DNA from: CAYFTL01 sp964346145
GTDB lineage: Bacteria; Bacillota; Clostridia; Christensenellales; Aristaeellaceae
Assembly (NCBI GenBank): GCA_964346145.1
Contig: CAYFTL010000054.1
Location: 1-9,727 of the forward strand
DNA: 9,727 nucleotides
Direction of reading: 5' to 3'
Part shown: piece after piece, positions 1-6,149 of the stretch
Position numbering within the stretch: the stretch's first letter is position 1
How the letters are laid out: each line of letters starts with the position of its first letter
Made by a program: the position numbers and the translations under genes
The notes under the pieces: generated by a model
Databases searched by the model: none
What the model was told of the DNA's origin: nothing
The model's input: only the letters and a program-made list of their open reading frames with translations

Positions 1-243
1 TCCCATCAACGCCTTTCTCTTTCTATTTTACCTTTTTAGACGTTTGGGAACTCTATTATTTTTATACCACTCCAGTGGGGAGATTCCTCATCTTATATTA
101 TTAGTATTGGGGAATTTCTCCAATGCTTTGTGTTTTTCATCGTCAAGTGAAAGGAGAAAATAGAGCATAGCGAAGCACACAATAGCCTGATTTAGCATCC
201 GATAGAATTCTGTAAAGGGTAAAACAAAGGATAAAATGGATAT
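1..243. other. Intergenic region with no convincing gene
   Basis: I see no coding region with both a plausible start signal and protein-like content here. A minus-strand frame could give a 36-residue peptide (ATG at 199-201) with a hydrophobic stretch and a charged tail, but no ribosome binding site precedes it. A hairpin at 106-124 (arms ATTGG/CCAAT, extended inward by a G-U pair and two more pairs) is followed by a loose T-rich run. It could be the end of a plus-strand transcript entering from the left, but this is weak. Confidence 0.4.
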
Positions 244-273
244 AAAAAAACCAGAAGCACTATGGCTACTGGG
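244..273 (-). terminator. Rho-independent terminator of tRNA-Ser
   Basis: Read on the minus strand, an 8-bp stem with one internal A-A mismatch (arms at 265-272 and 251-258, 6-base loop) is followed by seven T residues (the A run at 244-250). It begins only about eight bases beyond the CCA end of the tRNA, as expected for a monocistronic tRNA transcript. Short flanking A and T runs could let it work weakly in the other direction too. Confidence 0.7.
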
Positions 274-280
274 TTTTGTA

Positions 281-371
281 TGGCGGAGAGTTAGGGATTT
301 GAACCCTAGGTGCGCTGTTAACGCACACACGATTTCCAGTCGTGCGCCTTCGACCACTCGGCCAACTCTCC
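281..371 (-). tRNA. tRNA-Ser (anticodon GGA)
   Basis: This is a class II tRNA that reads UCC/UCU serine codons. On the minus strand the acceptor stem starts GGAGAGT and pairs with ACTCTCC, followed by discriminator G and an encoded CCA (281-283). The D arm contains GGCCGAGTGGTCGAAGGC. The anticodon stem CACGA/TCGTG encloses the loop CTGGAAA, with anticodon GGA at 335-337. The long variable arm has a GTGCG/CGCAC stem, and the T arm carries GGTTCAAATCC. The long variable arm and anticodon together make the serine identity secure. The CCA end is encoded in the gene. The gene has its own promoter and terminator and is divergent from sfsA. Confidence 0.97.
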
Positions 372-383
372 AAATATTACACT

Positions 384-399
384 TTAGCAACGTTGCTAA
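384..399. repeat. Perfect 16-bp palindrome at the tRNA-Ser transcription start
   Basis: TTAGCAACGTTGCTAA reads identically on both strands. It begins at the last base of the tRNA promoter -10 box and covers the expected transcription start, upstream of the mature 5' end at 371. It could be a leader hairpin removed during RNase P processing, or a protein-binding site; the sequence does not decide between these. Confidence 0.6.
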
Positions 400-427
400 T
401 TATAGCATGCAGTTTGATGAAATGCAA
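399..427 (-). promoter_or_regulatory. Promoter of tRNA-Ser
   Basis: On the minus strand a TTGCAT -35 box (422-427) and a perfect TATAAT -10 box (399-404) are separated by 17 bases, the ideal spacing for the housekeeping sigma factor. The predicted start falls near position 391, about 20 bases before the mature tRNA. Confidence 0.8.
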
Positions 428-495
428 GTGGAATTCTTTGTAAATTCTCAAAGGGAAATTGTACACAAGTGGAGAAACAATAAATAAATTCAAAT

Positions 496-524
496 GTTAC
501 AACCAGGTTAAAATGGGTTATAAT
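496..524 (+). promoter_or_regulatory. Promoter of sfsA
   Basis: A perfect TATAAT -10 box (519-524) lies 17 bases after a weak -35 box GTTACA (496-501). The -10 context GGTTATAATATA recurs almost exactly in the nrdR promoter. The predicted start is about 20 bases ahead of the sfsA initiation codon. Confidence 0.7.
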
Positions 525-550
525 ATAAAAAAAATTAAAAAGGAGTTCAT

Positions 551-1222
551 GTGGTATATTCAAGTACTGTTAAAGCTATATTTAAAAAGCGGATCAACCG
601 ATTTGTAGCACAGTGTGACGTGGACAACCAAATAATGGAATGCCATGTCAAAAATACGGGAAGATTGCGAGAGCTTTTGTTGCCCAACACTGCCGTCGTG
701 TTACAGCACGCGCGATCGCCTCAAAGGAAAACTCGATTTGATTTGATTTCTGTCCAAACGGATGTAGGTTTTGTCAACATCGACAGTCAGGTTGTCAACA
801 AAGTCTTTGGGGAATGGTTGCATCGGCACGAGGGAATAACCGATGTCCGCGCCGAACACACATTTGGACGATCGCGGCTAGATTTTTTCTTTACAAACCG
901 GAATCAACCTACTTTATGTGAAGTAAAAGGCGTAACCTTGTTGGAAGACGGTGTTGCCCGGTTTCCCGATGCACCAACGTTGCGGGGGATTAAGCATTTG
1001 GAAGAACTGCAAAAAGCGATATTAAACGGATATGATTCCTGGGCGGTATTTGTAATTGCTCGAAAAGGAGCGCGCAGTTTCGAACCTAATAAAAGAACCC
1101 ATCCCGAATTTGCCGCTACGCTTCACGCAGCACAAAAGGCAGGGGTAAAGGTGCTGGCGATGGATTGTGTTGTTACAGAAAATGAGATACATATAGATCA
1201 AAAGATCGACGTGCATATATAG
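551..1222 (+). CDS. sfsA: SfsA family protein (sugar fermentation stimulation protein homologue)
   Basis: The 223-residue product has the usual SfsA length and layout: an N-terminal OB-fold-like part (about residues 1-80) and a C-terminal part resembling the PD-(D/E)XK nuclease fold. The family hallmarks are visible: SRLDF followed by CEVKGVTL, then FPDAPTLRG, and a C-terminal FEPN block with GVKVLAMDC. E. coli SfsA was described as a DNA-binding factor affecting maltose metabolism, but the biochemical role in Firmicutes is unsettled. The start is GTG at 551: GGAG at 542-545 lies five bases upstream, and the ATG overlapping it at 549 is out of frame. Twenty-two bases separate it from the peroxidase gene, so the two are probably cotranscribed. 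Confidence 0.93.
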   Translation: MVYSSTVKAIFKKRINRFVAQCDVDNQIMECHVKNTGRLRELLLPNTAVVLQHARSPQRKTRFDLISVQTDVGFVNIDSQVVNKVFGEWLHRHEGITDVRAEHTFGRSRLDFFFTNRNQPTLCEVKGVTLLEDGVARFPDAPTLRGIKHLEELQKAILNGYDSWAVFVIARKGARSFEPNKRTHPEFAATLHAAQKAGVKVLAMDCVVTENEIHIDQKIDVHI

Positions 1223-1244
1223 AAGCAAGATAGGGGGATATTAT

Positions 1245-1709
1245 ATGTTGGAAGTGGGTCAAAAAGCGCCGGATTTCATTTTGGAAGACACCCATGGCAA
1301 TCGAGTATCTTTGAAGGATTTTTTGGGCAAAAAGGTCGTTTTGTATTTTTATCCGCGGGATAACACACCGGGTTGCACGCGCCAGGCCTGCGCTTTTCGT
1401 GATGTCTATCAAGGGTTTGTCGATAGAAACGTGCAGGTCGTGGGTATAAGCAAGGACAGCATACAATCCCATCAAAAGTTTGTGGAGAAAAATAACTTGC
1501 CGTTTACTTTGCTTTCCGATCCGGAGTTACAGGCGATTCAAGCCTACGGTGTGTGGCAACTCAAAAAACTTTACGGTAGGGAAAGCATGGGAATTGTTCG
1601 AACCACTTTCGTTATTGACGAAGAGGGCAATATTGAAAAGATAATGCCGAAAGTGAAGCCGGACACCAACGCTCAACAAATACTGGACTATTTGGATTCG
1701 GTCGATTAG
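1245..1709 (+). CDS. bcp: Thioredoxin-dependent thiol peroxidase, Bcp/PrxQ-type peroxiredoxin
   Basis: This cytoplasmic peroxiredoxin reduces hydrogen peroxide and organic hydroperoxides, using thioredoxin or a similar donor. The 154-residue length is typical of the family. The active-site motif TPGCT places the peroxidatic cysteine at C44, and the second cysteine five residues on (C49, in QACAFRD) is the expected resolving cysteine of the atypical two-cysteine Bcp/PrxQ group. Further family features are the N-terminal APDF and the YFYPRDNTPG strand-loop. Translation starts at ATG 1245, with AGGGGG at 1232-1237 seven bases upstream. It follows sfsA closely with no terminator between them. The 170-base gap to nrdR contains a separate promoter, so it probably ends the sfsA transcript, though I see no clear terminator after it. 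Confidence 0.95.
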   Translation: MLEVGQKAPDFILEDTHGNRVSLKDFLGKKVVLYFYPRDNTPGCTRQACAFRDVYQGFVDRNVQVVGISKDSIQSHQKFVEKNNLPFTLLSDPELQAIQAYGVWQLKKLYGRESMGIVRTTFVIDEEGNIEKIMPKVKPDTNAQQILDYLDSVD

Positions 1710-1761
1710 TGAAGAGCGGAGTACACCACCGAAAAGATTCGAATGATTTATTGCATATTTC

Positions 1762-1808
1762 ACACAAATATTTATGATAACTTAATACAATTAACGAAAT
1801 ATAGACAA
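1762..1808 (+). promoter_or_regulatory. Possible pair of degenerate NrdR boxes upstream of nrdR
   Basis: Two AT-rich blocks, beginning near 1762 (ACACAAATATTTATGA) and near 1792 (TAACGAAATATAGACA), each partly match the known NrdR-box pattern acaCwAtATaTwGtgt; I count about 10 and 9 of 16 positions. They are 30 bases apart, close to the three-helical-turn spacing of known box pairs, and lie just upstream of the nrdR -35 box. AT-rich DNA gives such matches easily, so this is tentative. Confidence 0.22.
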
Positions 1809-1812
1809 ATGC

Positions 1813-1841
1813 TGGACGTAAAGGGAAAATTTGGTTATAAT
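1813..1841 (+). promoter_or_regulatory. Promoter of nrdR
   Basis: A perfect TATAAT (1836-1841) follows a TGGACG -35 box (1813-1818) at 17 bases. The context GGTTATAATATA is nearly the same as at sfsA. The predicted start near 1848 gives a short leader of about 30 bases before the ribosome binding site and start codon. Confidence 0.72.
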
Positions 1842-1879
1842 ATATAGGATTAAGGTAAACATTTGCGGAGGAATATGTT

Positions 1880-2341
1880 TTGAAGTGCATTTACTGTAAC
1901 TGTAAGGATAGTCGCGTTATTGACTCGCGTTCTACCGAAGAGGGCAATGCGATCCGGAGGCGGCGCGAGTGTGAGAATTGTGGGCGGCGTTTTACCACGT
2001 ACGAAAAAGTGGATCTGATACCGCTGATGGTGATCAAGAAAGATAAAAGCCGACAACCCTTTGATGCCGACAAGCTTCGATCAGGCATACTACGCGCATG
2101 CGAAAAACGCCCGGTCGCCCTTAGTGATATTGACAGTCTGGTGCGCGAAATTGAAATGAAGGCATACAATCGTTACGATCAGGAAATCGCTTCCGAAGCG
2201 TTGGGCGAAATGGTGATGGAAGGTCTTAAAGAATTGGACGAGGTGGCCTATGTGCGCTTCGCATCGGTGTATCGACAGTTTAAAGATATACAGACTTTTA
2301 TGAACGAACTGACCAAGCTGTTGGGCGAAAACCAAGCCTAG
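1880..2341 (+). CDS. nrdR: Transcriptional repressor NrdR of ribonucleotide reductase genes
   Basis: NrdR senses the ATP/dATP balance and represses ribonucleotide reductase operons. The 153-residue length matches the family. The N-terminal zinc ribbon uses C3, C6, C31 and C34 (ECENCGRRF), with the conserved VIDSR and AIRRRRE between them. The ATP-cone domain spans about residues 47-137, with VIKKD, QPFDADKL and the YVRFASVYRQF end block. An additional cysteine at position 8 lies just beyond the first zinc pair. The start is TTG at 1880: GGAGG at 1867-1871 is eight bases upstream, and the family almost always begins M-(K/R)-C. The nearby ATG at 1875 is out of frame and hits a stop after one more codon. 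It has its own promoter and lies 66 bases before the response regulator. Confidence 0.96.
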   Translation: MKCIYCNCKDSRVIDSRSTEEGNAIRRRRECENCGRRFTTYEKVDLIPLMVIKKDKSRQPFDADKLRSGILRACEKRPVALSDIDSLVREIEMKAYNRYDQEIASEALGEMVMEGLKELDEVAYVRFASVYRQFKDIQTFMNELTKLLGENQA

Positions 2342-2350
2342 ACTGGATGA

Positions 2351-2370
2351 GGGATGGATTACCATCTTTT
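2351..2370 (+). terminator. Weak terminator-like hairpin after nrdR
   Basis: GATGG (2353-2357) and CCATC (2362-2366) pair around a four-base loop, and two G-U pairs can extend the stem into the four-T run at 2367-2370. The stem is short and the T run poor, so read-through into the response regulator is likely. I see no clear separate promoter in this gap. Confidence 0.3.
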
Positions 2371-2407
2371 ACATATTCCAAATATTTTTTAGAAAAGAGG
2401 AGACATT

Positions 2408-3109
2408 ATGGCAAATGAATTGATTCTTGCAGTTGATGACGAGGTTCACATTCTTGAGTTGCTTTCTTTTAATATTGAAGCTTCTGGATATCGAGTTGTG
2501 ACGGCTTCTACCGGGGAAGACGCATTGGTGGTTTGCGCTCACGAGCGCCCGGCATTGATTTTGTTGGACGTCATGCTGCCTGGGATAGACGGAATGGAGG
2601 TTTGCCGCAAACTTAAAGGCAGCCCTGCCACCGCCGATATTCCGATCATTATGCTTACGGCCAAGGGCGACGAGGTGGACAAAATCCTGGGTCTTGAGCT
2701 GGGCGCGGACGACTATATCACAAAACCGTTTAGCGTGCGCGAGCTGATTGCCCGCATTAAAGCTTTGCTTAGGCGTTCGGCACCCCAAAATGAGGAAGAC
2801 GGCATTTTGCATGCCGGCAGTCTTACCATTGACGTGGGCAACTACGAGGCCTTCCGCAATGACGAAAAGCTTTCTTTGACGTTGAAAGAGTTTGAACTGT
2901 TAAAACTTTTGGTTATGAGCCGCGGTAAGGTGTTGACTCGCGATTTCCTGTTGGATCGCATTTGGGGTTATGAATTTTACGGCGAAACCCGCACAGTAGA
3001 CGTGCACATCCGTCATATTCGCCAAAAACTAGGCGAAGATGCACACTATATTGAAACCGTTCGCGGTGTGGGCTACAAGTTCAACGATCGCCAGGAGAGT
3101 AGAGCATGA
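2408..3109 (+). CDS. Response regulator, OmpR/PhoB family (PhoP/PhoB-like)
   Basis: This DNA-binding regulator is activated by phosphoryl transfer from the histidine kinase encoded immediately after it. The 233 residues comprise a receiver domain (about 3-117) and an OmpR-type winged-helix DNA-binding domain (about 133-230). The receiver has the acidic pair D10/D11, phosphoacceptor D54 in LLDVMLPG, the switch threonine T84 in MLTAK, and K106 in TKPF. The effector domain shows LTLKEFELLKLL, a TRDFLLDRIWGY block, RTVDVHIRHIRQKL and a terminal RGVGYKF. The start at ATG 2408 follows an AAGAGGAG ribosome binding site. Its stop overlaps the kinase start in ATGA, which suggests coupled translation. 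The regulon cannot be told from the sequence: PhoP/PhoB is the closest style, but no phosphate-transport genes are nearby. Confidence 0.95.
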   Translation: MANELILAVDDEVHILELLSFNIEASGYRVVTASTGEDALVVCAHERPALILLDVMLPGIDGMEVCRKLKGSPATADIPIIMLTAKGDEVDKILGLELGADDYITKPFSVRELIARIKALLRRSAPQNEEDGILHAGSLTIDVGNYEAFRNDEKLSLTLKEFELLKLLVMSRGKVLTRDFLLDRIWGYEFYGETRTVDVHIRHIRQKLGEDAHYIETVRGVGYKFNDRQESRA

Positions 3110-4923
3110 AACCAAGGGTAGGTGTATCGGCGGCATTTTTGAGTTTGCTTTTATGTTTAGCATTTCTTTTTATCTGTGCAAACACGAGCTGCAATGCGCT
3201 TAACAATAGTGAAATAGACCATCTAGCAGATATGGCGCGGATTGTTTCCGCGCCATATCAAACTATCGACACGCTTAACGCTGAAGAGTTGGGCGAACCG
3301 CTACGCGAGATAACTCGGGAATTTAAGTTGGATATATCATTAATCGATAGCTTGGGCGAAACTATTTTCGAGAGCAAAGTGGGACTCGCTTCTGGGAGTA
3401 GCACGCCTTTTCAAGATCCCGAAGTGGCGCAGGCGCTTAAAAACGGGTCGGGGAATGCCATTCGCAAGAGCGGACCTTCCAATATTGAGTGGCTGATTTC
3501 GGCACTCAAGCTTGAAAACGGTGCGATACTTCGGGTTTATCGGCCTGCATTTAGCGCAACTCAAGCGCTCAACGGTCAGCATGTGCTGTTGGTGGCGTGC
3601 GCAATCCTGTTGGCTGTCATTTTATATTTAGCCATAGAGCAGGCGGTGTCTAGAATGCAGCGCCTAGTGCGCCAAACGGCAAATGTGTTGGAAGCGTTCT
3701 CGGAGGGCGATTTTGATGCTCGCTTACCCGAAAGCAAACAGATGCGTTCTATGGTGACTCCATTCAACGAATATGCCAACAGAATCCAAGAACGTCTCTT
3801 TAAACAAAAAGGGCGCAACGACGCATTTTCCACCGTGCTTAACCACATGCAAACGGGCATGCTGGCTGTGGATAGCGATTTAAACATCATGCTGGTTACC
3901 CCTGTCGCTCGCCGTCTGTTGGGGTTTGAATCAAACTCCGAAGGGCGGCCCATAAAAGAAGTTTCTAAGGACGTTTATCTGGACGACGTACTCCTAGAAG
4001 CAATGCATCAGGATGGCGTGTACACCAACGAAGTGGCTGCAAGAACCAACGTTGGGCGCAATCATAGGCCGCTTCGGTTATACGTTTCGCCAATGATTCA
4101 CGAAGACAAGGTAGTGGGTGCAATCGCCATGGTTGAAGACATTACCGAGCTTCGGCGCTTGGAAGAGATGCGGACCGATTTTGTGGCCAACGTTTCTCAT
4201 GAGCTGAAGACGCCGCTCACATCGATTAAAGGCTTTGTGGAAACTTTGCAAGCGGGCGCGATTCATCAGCCGGAAAAAGCTGAAAAGTTTTTGAATATTA
4301 TTATGATGGAAGCCGATCGGCTTACCCGGCTCATCAACGATATTTTAAGCATTTCCAAATTGGAATCGGGCAAAGACCCTGTGGTAAACGAAAAAATCCG
4401 TTTGGATAAGATGATCCATGAAATTGCCGACATGCTAAGCATTCATGCTTCGGAAAAGCAAATTGCATTGGATGCCCCTATGAGTTCTAAACCGGTGATC
4501 ATCATGGGCAATCCGGATCGTTTGGAGCAAATGTTGATCAACCTGATCGATAATGGCATCAAGTATAATCAACCGGGCGGTTCGGTTTCGGTGCGCGCAT
4601 ACGACAATGGAGATCAAGTCAACTTGACCGTGAGCGATACCGGCATCGGTATTGCCGAAGAGAATCTGCCGCGCATGTTTGAACGTTTTTATCGGGTGGA
4701 TAAAGGTAGATCGCGTTCTATGGGTGGCACAGGCTTGGGCTTGGCCATCGTAAAGCATATTGTGATGAGCATGGGGGGCATGATTGAAGTGCATTCAAAA
4801 TTTGGTTCTGGTACCGAGTTTTTGATTACCCTGCCCAAGCAGCCGCCTTCCCAAGAAAATGAGCAACCCGAAAATAAGGACGATTTTTTTGACGACGGCC
4901 ATAATTTTGACGAACAAGAGTAA
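3106..4923 (+). CDS. Membrane sensor histidine kinase, PhoR/WalK-like (TM-sensor-TM-HAMP-PAS-HisKA-HATPase)
   Basis: This 605-residue membrane kinase autophosphorylates and passes phosphate to the adjacent regulator. Order of parts: membrane segment at about 8-27; extracytoplasmic sensor domain of about 130 residues with the PhoR-type LIDSLGETIFES and LRVYRP elements; second membrane segment at about 160-180; HAMP linker (about 181-235); PAS domain (about 243-350); HisKA with phosphoacceptor H365 in SHELKTPLTS; then the ATPase domain. That domain has the N box NLIDNGIKYN (N479, N483), the G1 box DTGIGI (from D511), the F box FERFYRVDKGRSR, and the G2 box GGTGLGL (540-546). All catalytic motifs are intact. 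The tail of about 25 residues is strongly acidic and probably disordered. Its ATG overlaps the regulator's stop by four bases. The signal sensed is unknown. A strong inverted repeat lies early in the gene. Confidence 0.94.
   Translation: MKPRVGVSAAFLSLLLCLAFLFICANTSCNALNNSEIDHLADMARIVSAPYQTIDTLNAEELGEPLREITREFKLDISLIDSLGETIFESKVGLASGSSTPFQDPEVAQALKNGSGNAIRKSGPSNIEWLISALKLENGAILRVYRPAFSATQALNGQHVLLVACAILLAVILYLAIEQAVSRMQRLVRQTANVLEAFSEGDFDARLPESKQMRSMVTPFNEYANRIQERLFKQKGRNDAFSTVLNHMQTGMLAVDSDLNIMLVTPVARRLLGFESNSEGRPIKEVSKDVYLDDVLLEAMHQDGVYTNEVAARTNVGRNHRPLRLYVSPMIHEDKVVGAIAMVEDITELRRLEEMRTDFVANVSHELKTPLTSIKGFVETLQAGAIHQPEKAEKFLNIIMMEADRLTRLINDILSISKLESGKDPVVNEKIRLDKMIHEIADMLSIHASEKQIALDAPMSSKPVIIMGNPDRLEQMLINLIDNGIKYNQPGGSVSVRAYDNGDQVNLTVSDTGIGIAEENLPRMFERFYRVDKGRSRSMGGTGLGLAIVKHIVMSMGGMIEVHSKFGSGTEFLITLPKQPPSQENEQPENKDDFFDDGHNFDEQE
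3229..3259. repeat. Perfect 12-bp inverted repeat inside the kinase gene
   Basis: GATATGGCGCGG (3229-3240) and its exact complement (3248-3259) flank a seven-base loop. The transcript would form a stable GC-rich hairpin about 120 bases after the kinase start codon, across codons 42-52. No T run follows on either strand, so it is not a standard terminator. Confidence 0.85.
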
Positions 4924-4950
4924 CGAGAGACGATAAAAAGGAGAATGATT

Positions 4951-6090
4951 ATGCAATACAGAAAATTCCCTAAATCCGGTGTCCAGGTTTCTCCTTTGGG
5001 ATTTGGGTGCATGCGCTTTCCGGTGCAAAATGTCGAAGGGGCGCCCATAGATCGCCCGGAGGCTATACGCCTGCTGCGCTATGCGATCGACCACGGCGTT
5101 AATTATGTGGACACAGCCTACGGATACCACAACGAAGACAGCGAAAATCTTGTGGGCGAGGCGTTGCAGGATGGCTACCGCGACAAGGTGGTTCTAGCGA
5201 CCAAGCTCCCGGTATGGAAAGTAGAAAAAACCGAAGACATGGAAGCGCTGCTTGATGTGCAGCTCAAAAAACTGCAAGTCGACCATGTGGATTTTTATCT
5301 GCTGCACGCATTGACCAAGGAGCGGTTTGATGCGGTAAAGAGACTGGGCGTGCTTGAATTTTTGGATTGCATGGTAGAAAAAGGCAAAATCAAATATCCG
5401 TCCTTCTCCTTCCATGATGATGCAAAGGCTTTTATCGATATTGTCGACAGCTATCCTTGGCATATGGCTCAAGTGCAGATGAATGTGCTGGATGAATTCA
5501 ATCAGGCGACGCTGGACGGTGTGCGCTATGCTGCCAAGAAAGATATCGGCATCGTGGTCATGGAGCCGCTGCGTGGGGGCGCACTGGCGGGCAAAACGCC
5601 GGAAAACGTACAGGCGATATACGCCGCTGCTCCTCAGAAGCGTAGCGCGGTAGAGTGGGCGTTCCGCTGGGTATATGATATGCCCGAAGTGATTACCATT
5701 TTGAGCGGCATGTCCAACATGGAACAACTGCAGGATAACCTGCACATCTTTGAAGAGGCGGCGCCAAATGTCATGACCGCACAAGAAAAGAGCATGATGG
5801 AACAGATCCGAAAGGCTTACGAAAGCCGCATTCGAGTCGGATGCACCGGCTGTGAATACTGCATGCCTTGTCCGTCCGGAGTCAAGATTCCCGGAATCTT
5901 CAGGCCTCTGGACGAAGCGCTGATGTTTGATCAAACCGCTCAGTTTAAAGAGCGTTACAATCAAGCAATTCTGAAAGAAGGCGGCGGCGCTGATCAGTGC
6001 GTGGAGTGCGGTGCATGCGAATCGGTTTGCCCGCAACATATTGAGATCATTAAGCAACTGAAGCGCGTCCATGCAGAATTTGCCGAATAG
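4951..6090 (+). CDS. Aldo/keto reductase with C-terminal 4Fe-4S ferredoxin-like domain
   Basis: This is a predicted NAD(P)H-dependent oxidoreductase of the large iron-sulfur aldo/keto reductase group; its substrate is unknown. The 379 residues hold a TIM-barrel reductase (about 1-285) with the full catalytic tetrad: D54, Y59, K85 and H119 (DTAYGY, ATK, LLHA). The C-terminal domain has two cysteine clusters: C298, C301, C304 and C307 (GCEYCMPCP), and C350, C353, C356 and C360 (ECGACESVCP). These suggest bound Fe-S clusters and electron transfer to the barrel, a reading based on family knowledge. I place the start at ATG 4951, because AAGGAG (4938-4943) lies seven bases upstream; an in-frame ATG at 4945 is only one base from that site. 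It sits 27 bases after the kinase, probably in the same transcript, and a strong terminator follows. Confidence 0.93.
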   Translation: MQYRKFPKSGVQVSPLGFGCMRFPVQNVEGAPIDRPEAIRLLRYAIDHGVNYVDTAYGYHNEDSENLVGEALQDGYRDKVVLATKLPVWKVEKTEDMEALLDVQLKKLQVDHVDFYLLHALTKERFDAVKRLGVLEFLDCMVEKGKIKYPSFSFHDDAKAFIDIVDSYPWHMAQVQMNVLDEFNQATLDGVRYAAKKDIGIVVMEPLRGGALAGKTPENVQAIYAAAPQKRSAVEWAFRWVYDMPEVITILSGMSNMEQLQDNLHIFEEAAPNVMTAQEKSMMEQIRKAYESRIRVGCTGCEYCMPCPSGVKIPGIFRPLDEALMFDQTAQFKERYNQAILKEGGGADQCVECGACESVCPQHIEIIKQLKRVHAEFAE

Positions 6091-6104
6091 GTAAAACAAA
6101 AGGG

Positions 6105-6139
6105 TGCGGACCGAATACGCTATTCGGTCCGCATTTTTT
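6105..6139 (+). terminator. Strong rho-independent terminator between convergent genes
   Basis: A perfect 13-bp stem, TGCGGACCGAATA paired with its exact complement, encloses a three-base loop (6118-6120) and runs into six T residues (6134-6139). It ends the reductase transcript. On the other strand the stem is followed by an interrupted T-rich run (the A-rich 6094-6101), so it may also terminate the convergent hydrolase gene, whose stop codon is ten bases away. Confidence 0.95.
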
Positions 6140-6149
6140 ATGTGCAACG

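Noticed and set aside
88..390. Minus-strand frame of 100 codons, including a 36-residue hydrophobic peptide downstream of the tRNA
   Set aside because: The frame crosses the tRNA and its terminator. The internal ATG that would start the short peptide has no ribosome binding site and no recognisable family.
425..473. Direct repeat CAAGTGGA (425-432 and 466-473) between the tRNA and sfsA promoters
   Set aside because: Eight bases repeated once in an AT-rich spacer is weak evidence for a regulator site.
236..487. Plus-strand reading frame of 83 codons with an A/G-rich stretch before its ATG
   Set aside because: It runs antisense across the tRNA-Ser gene and contains the RDLNPR-type string that is a well-known artefact of translating tRNA complements.
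4945..4950. Upstream in-frame ATG for the aldo/keto reductase
   Set aside because: It lies one base after AAGGAG, too close for initiation; the next ATG at 4951 has seven-base spacing and fits the usual MQYR start.
5194..6147. Long minus-strand open frame (317 codons) opposite the aldo/keto reductase
   Set aside because: The plus strand encodes a complete reductase with catalytic and cysteine motifs. The antisense frame is rich in His, Arg and Phe, lacks family motifs and crosses the terminator.
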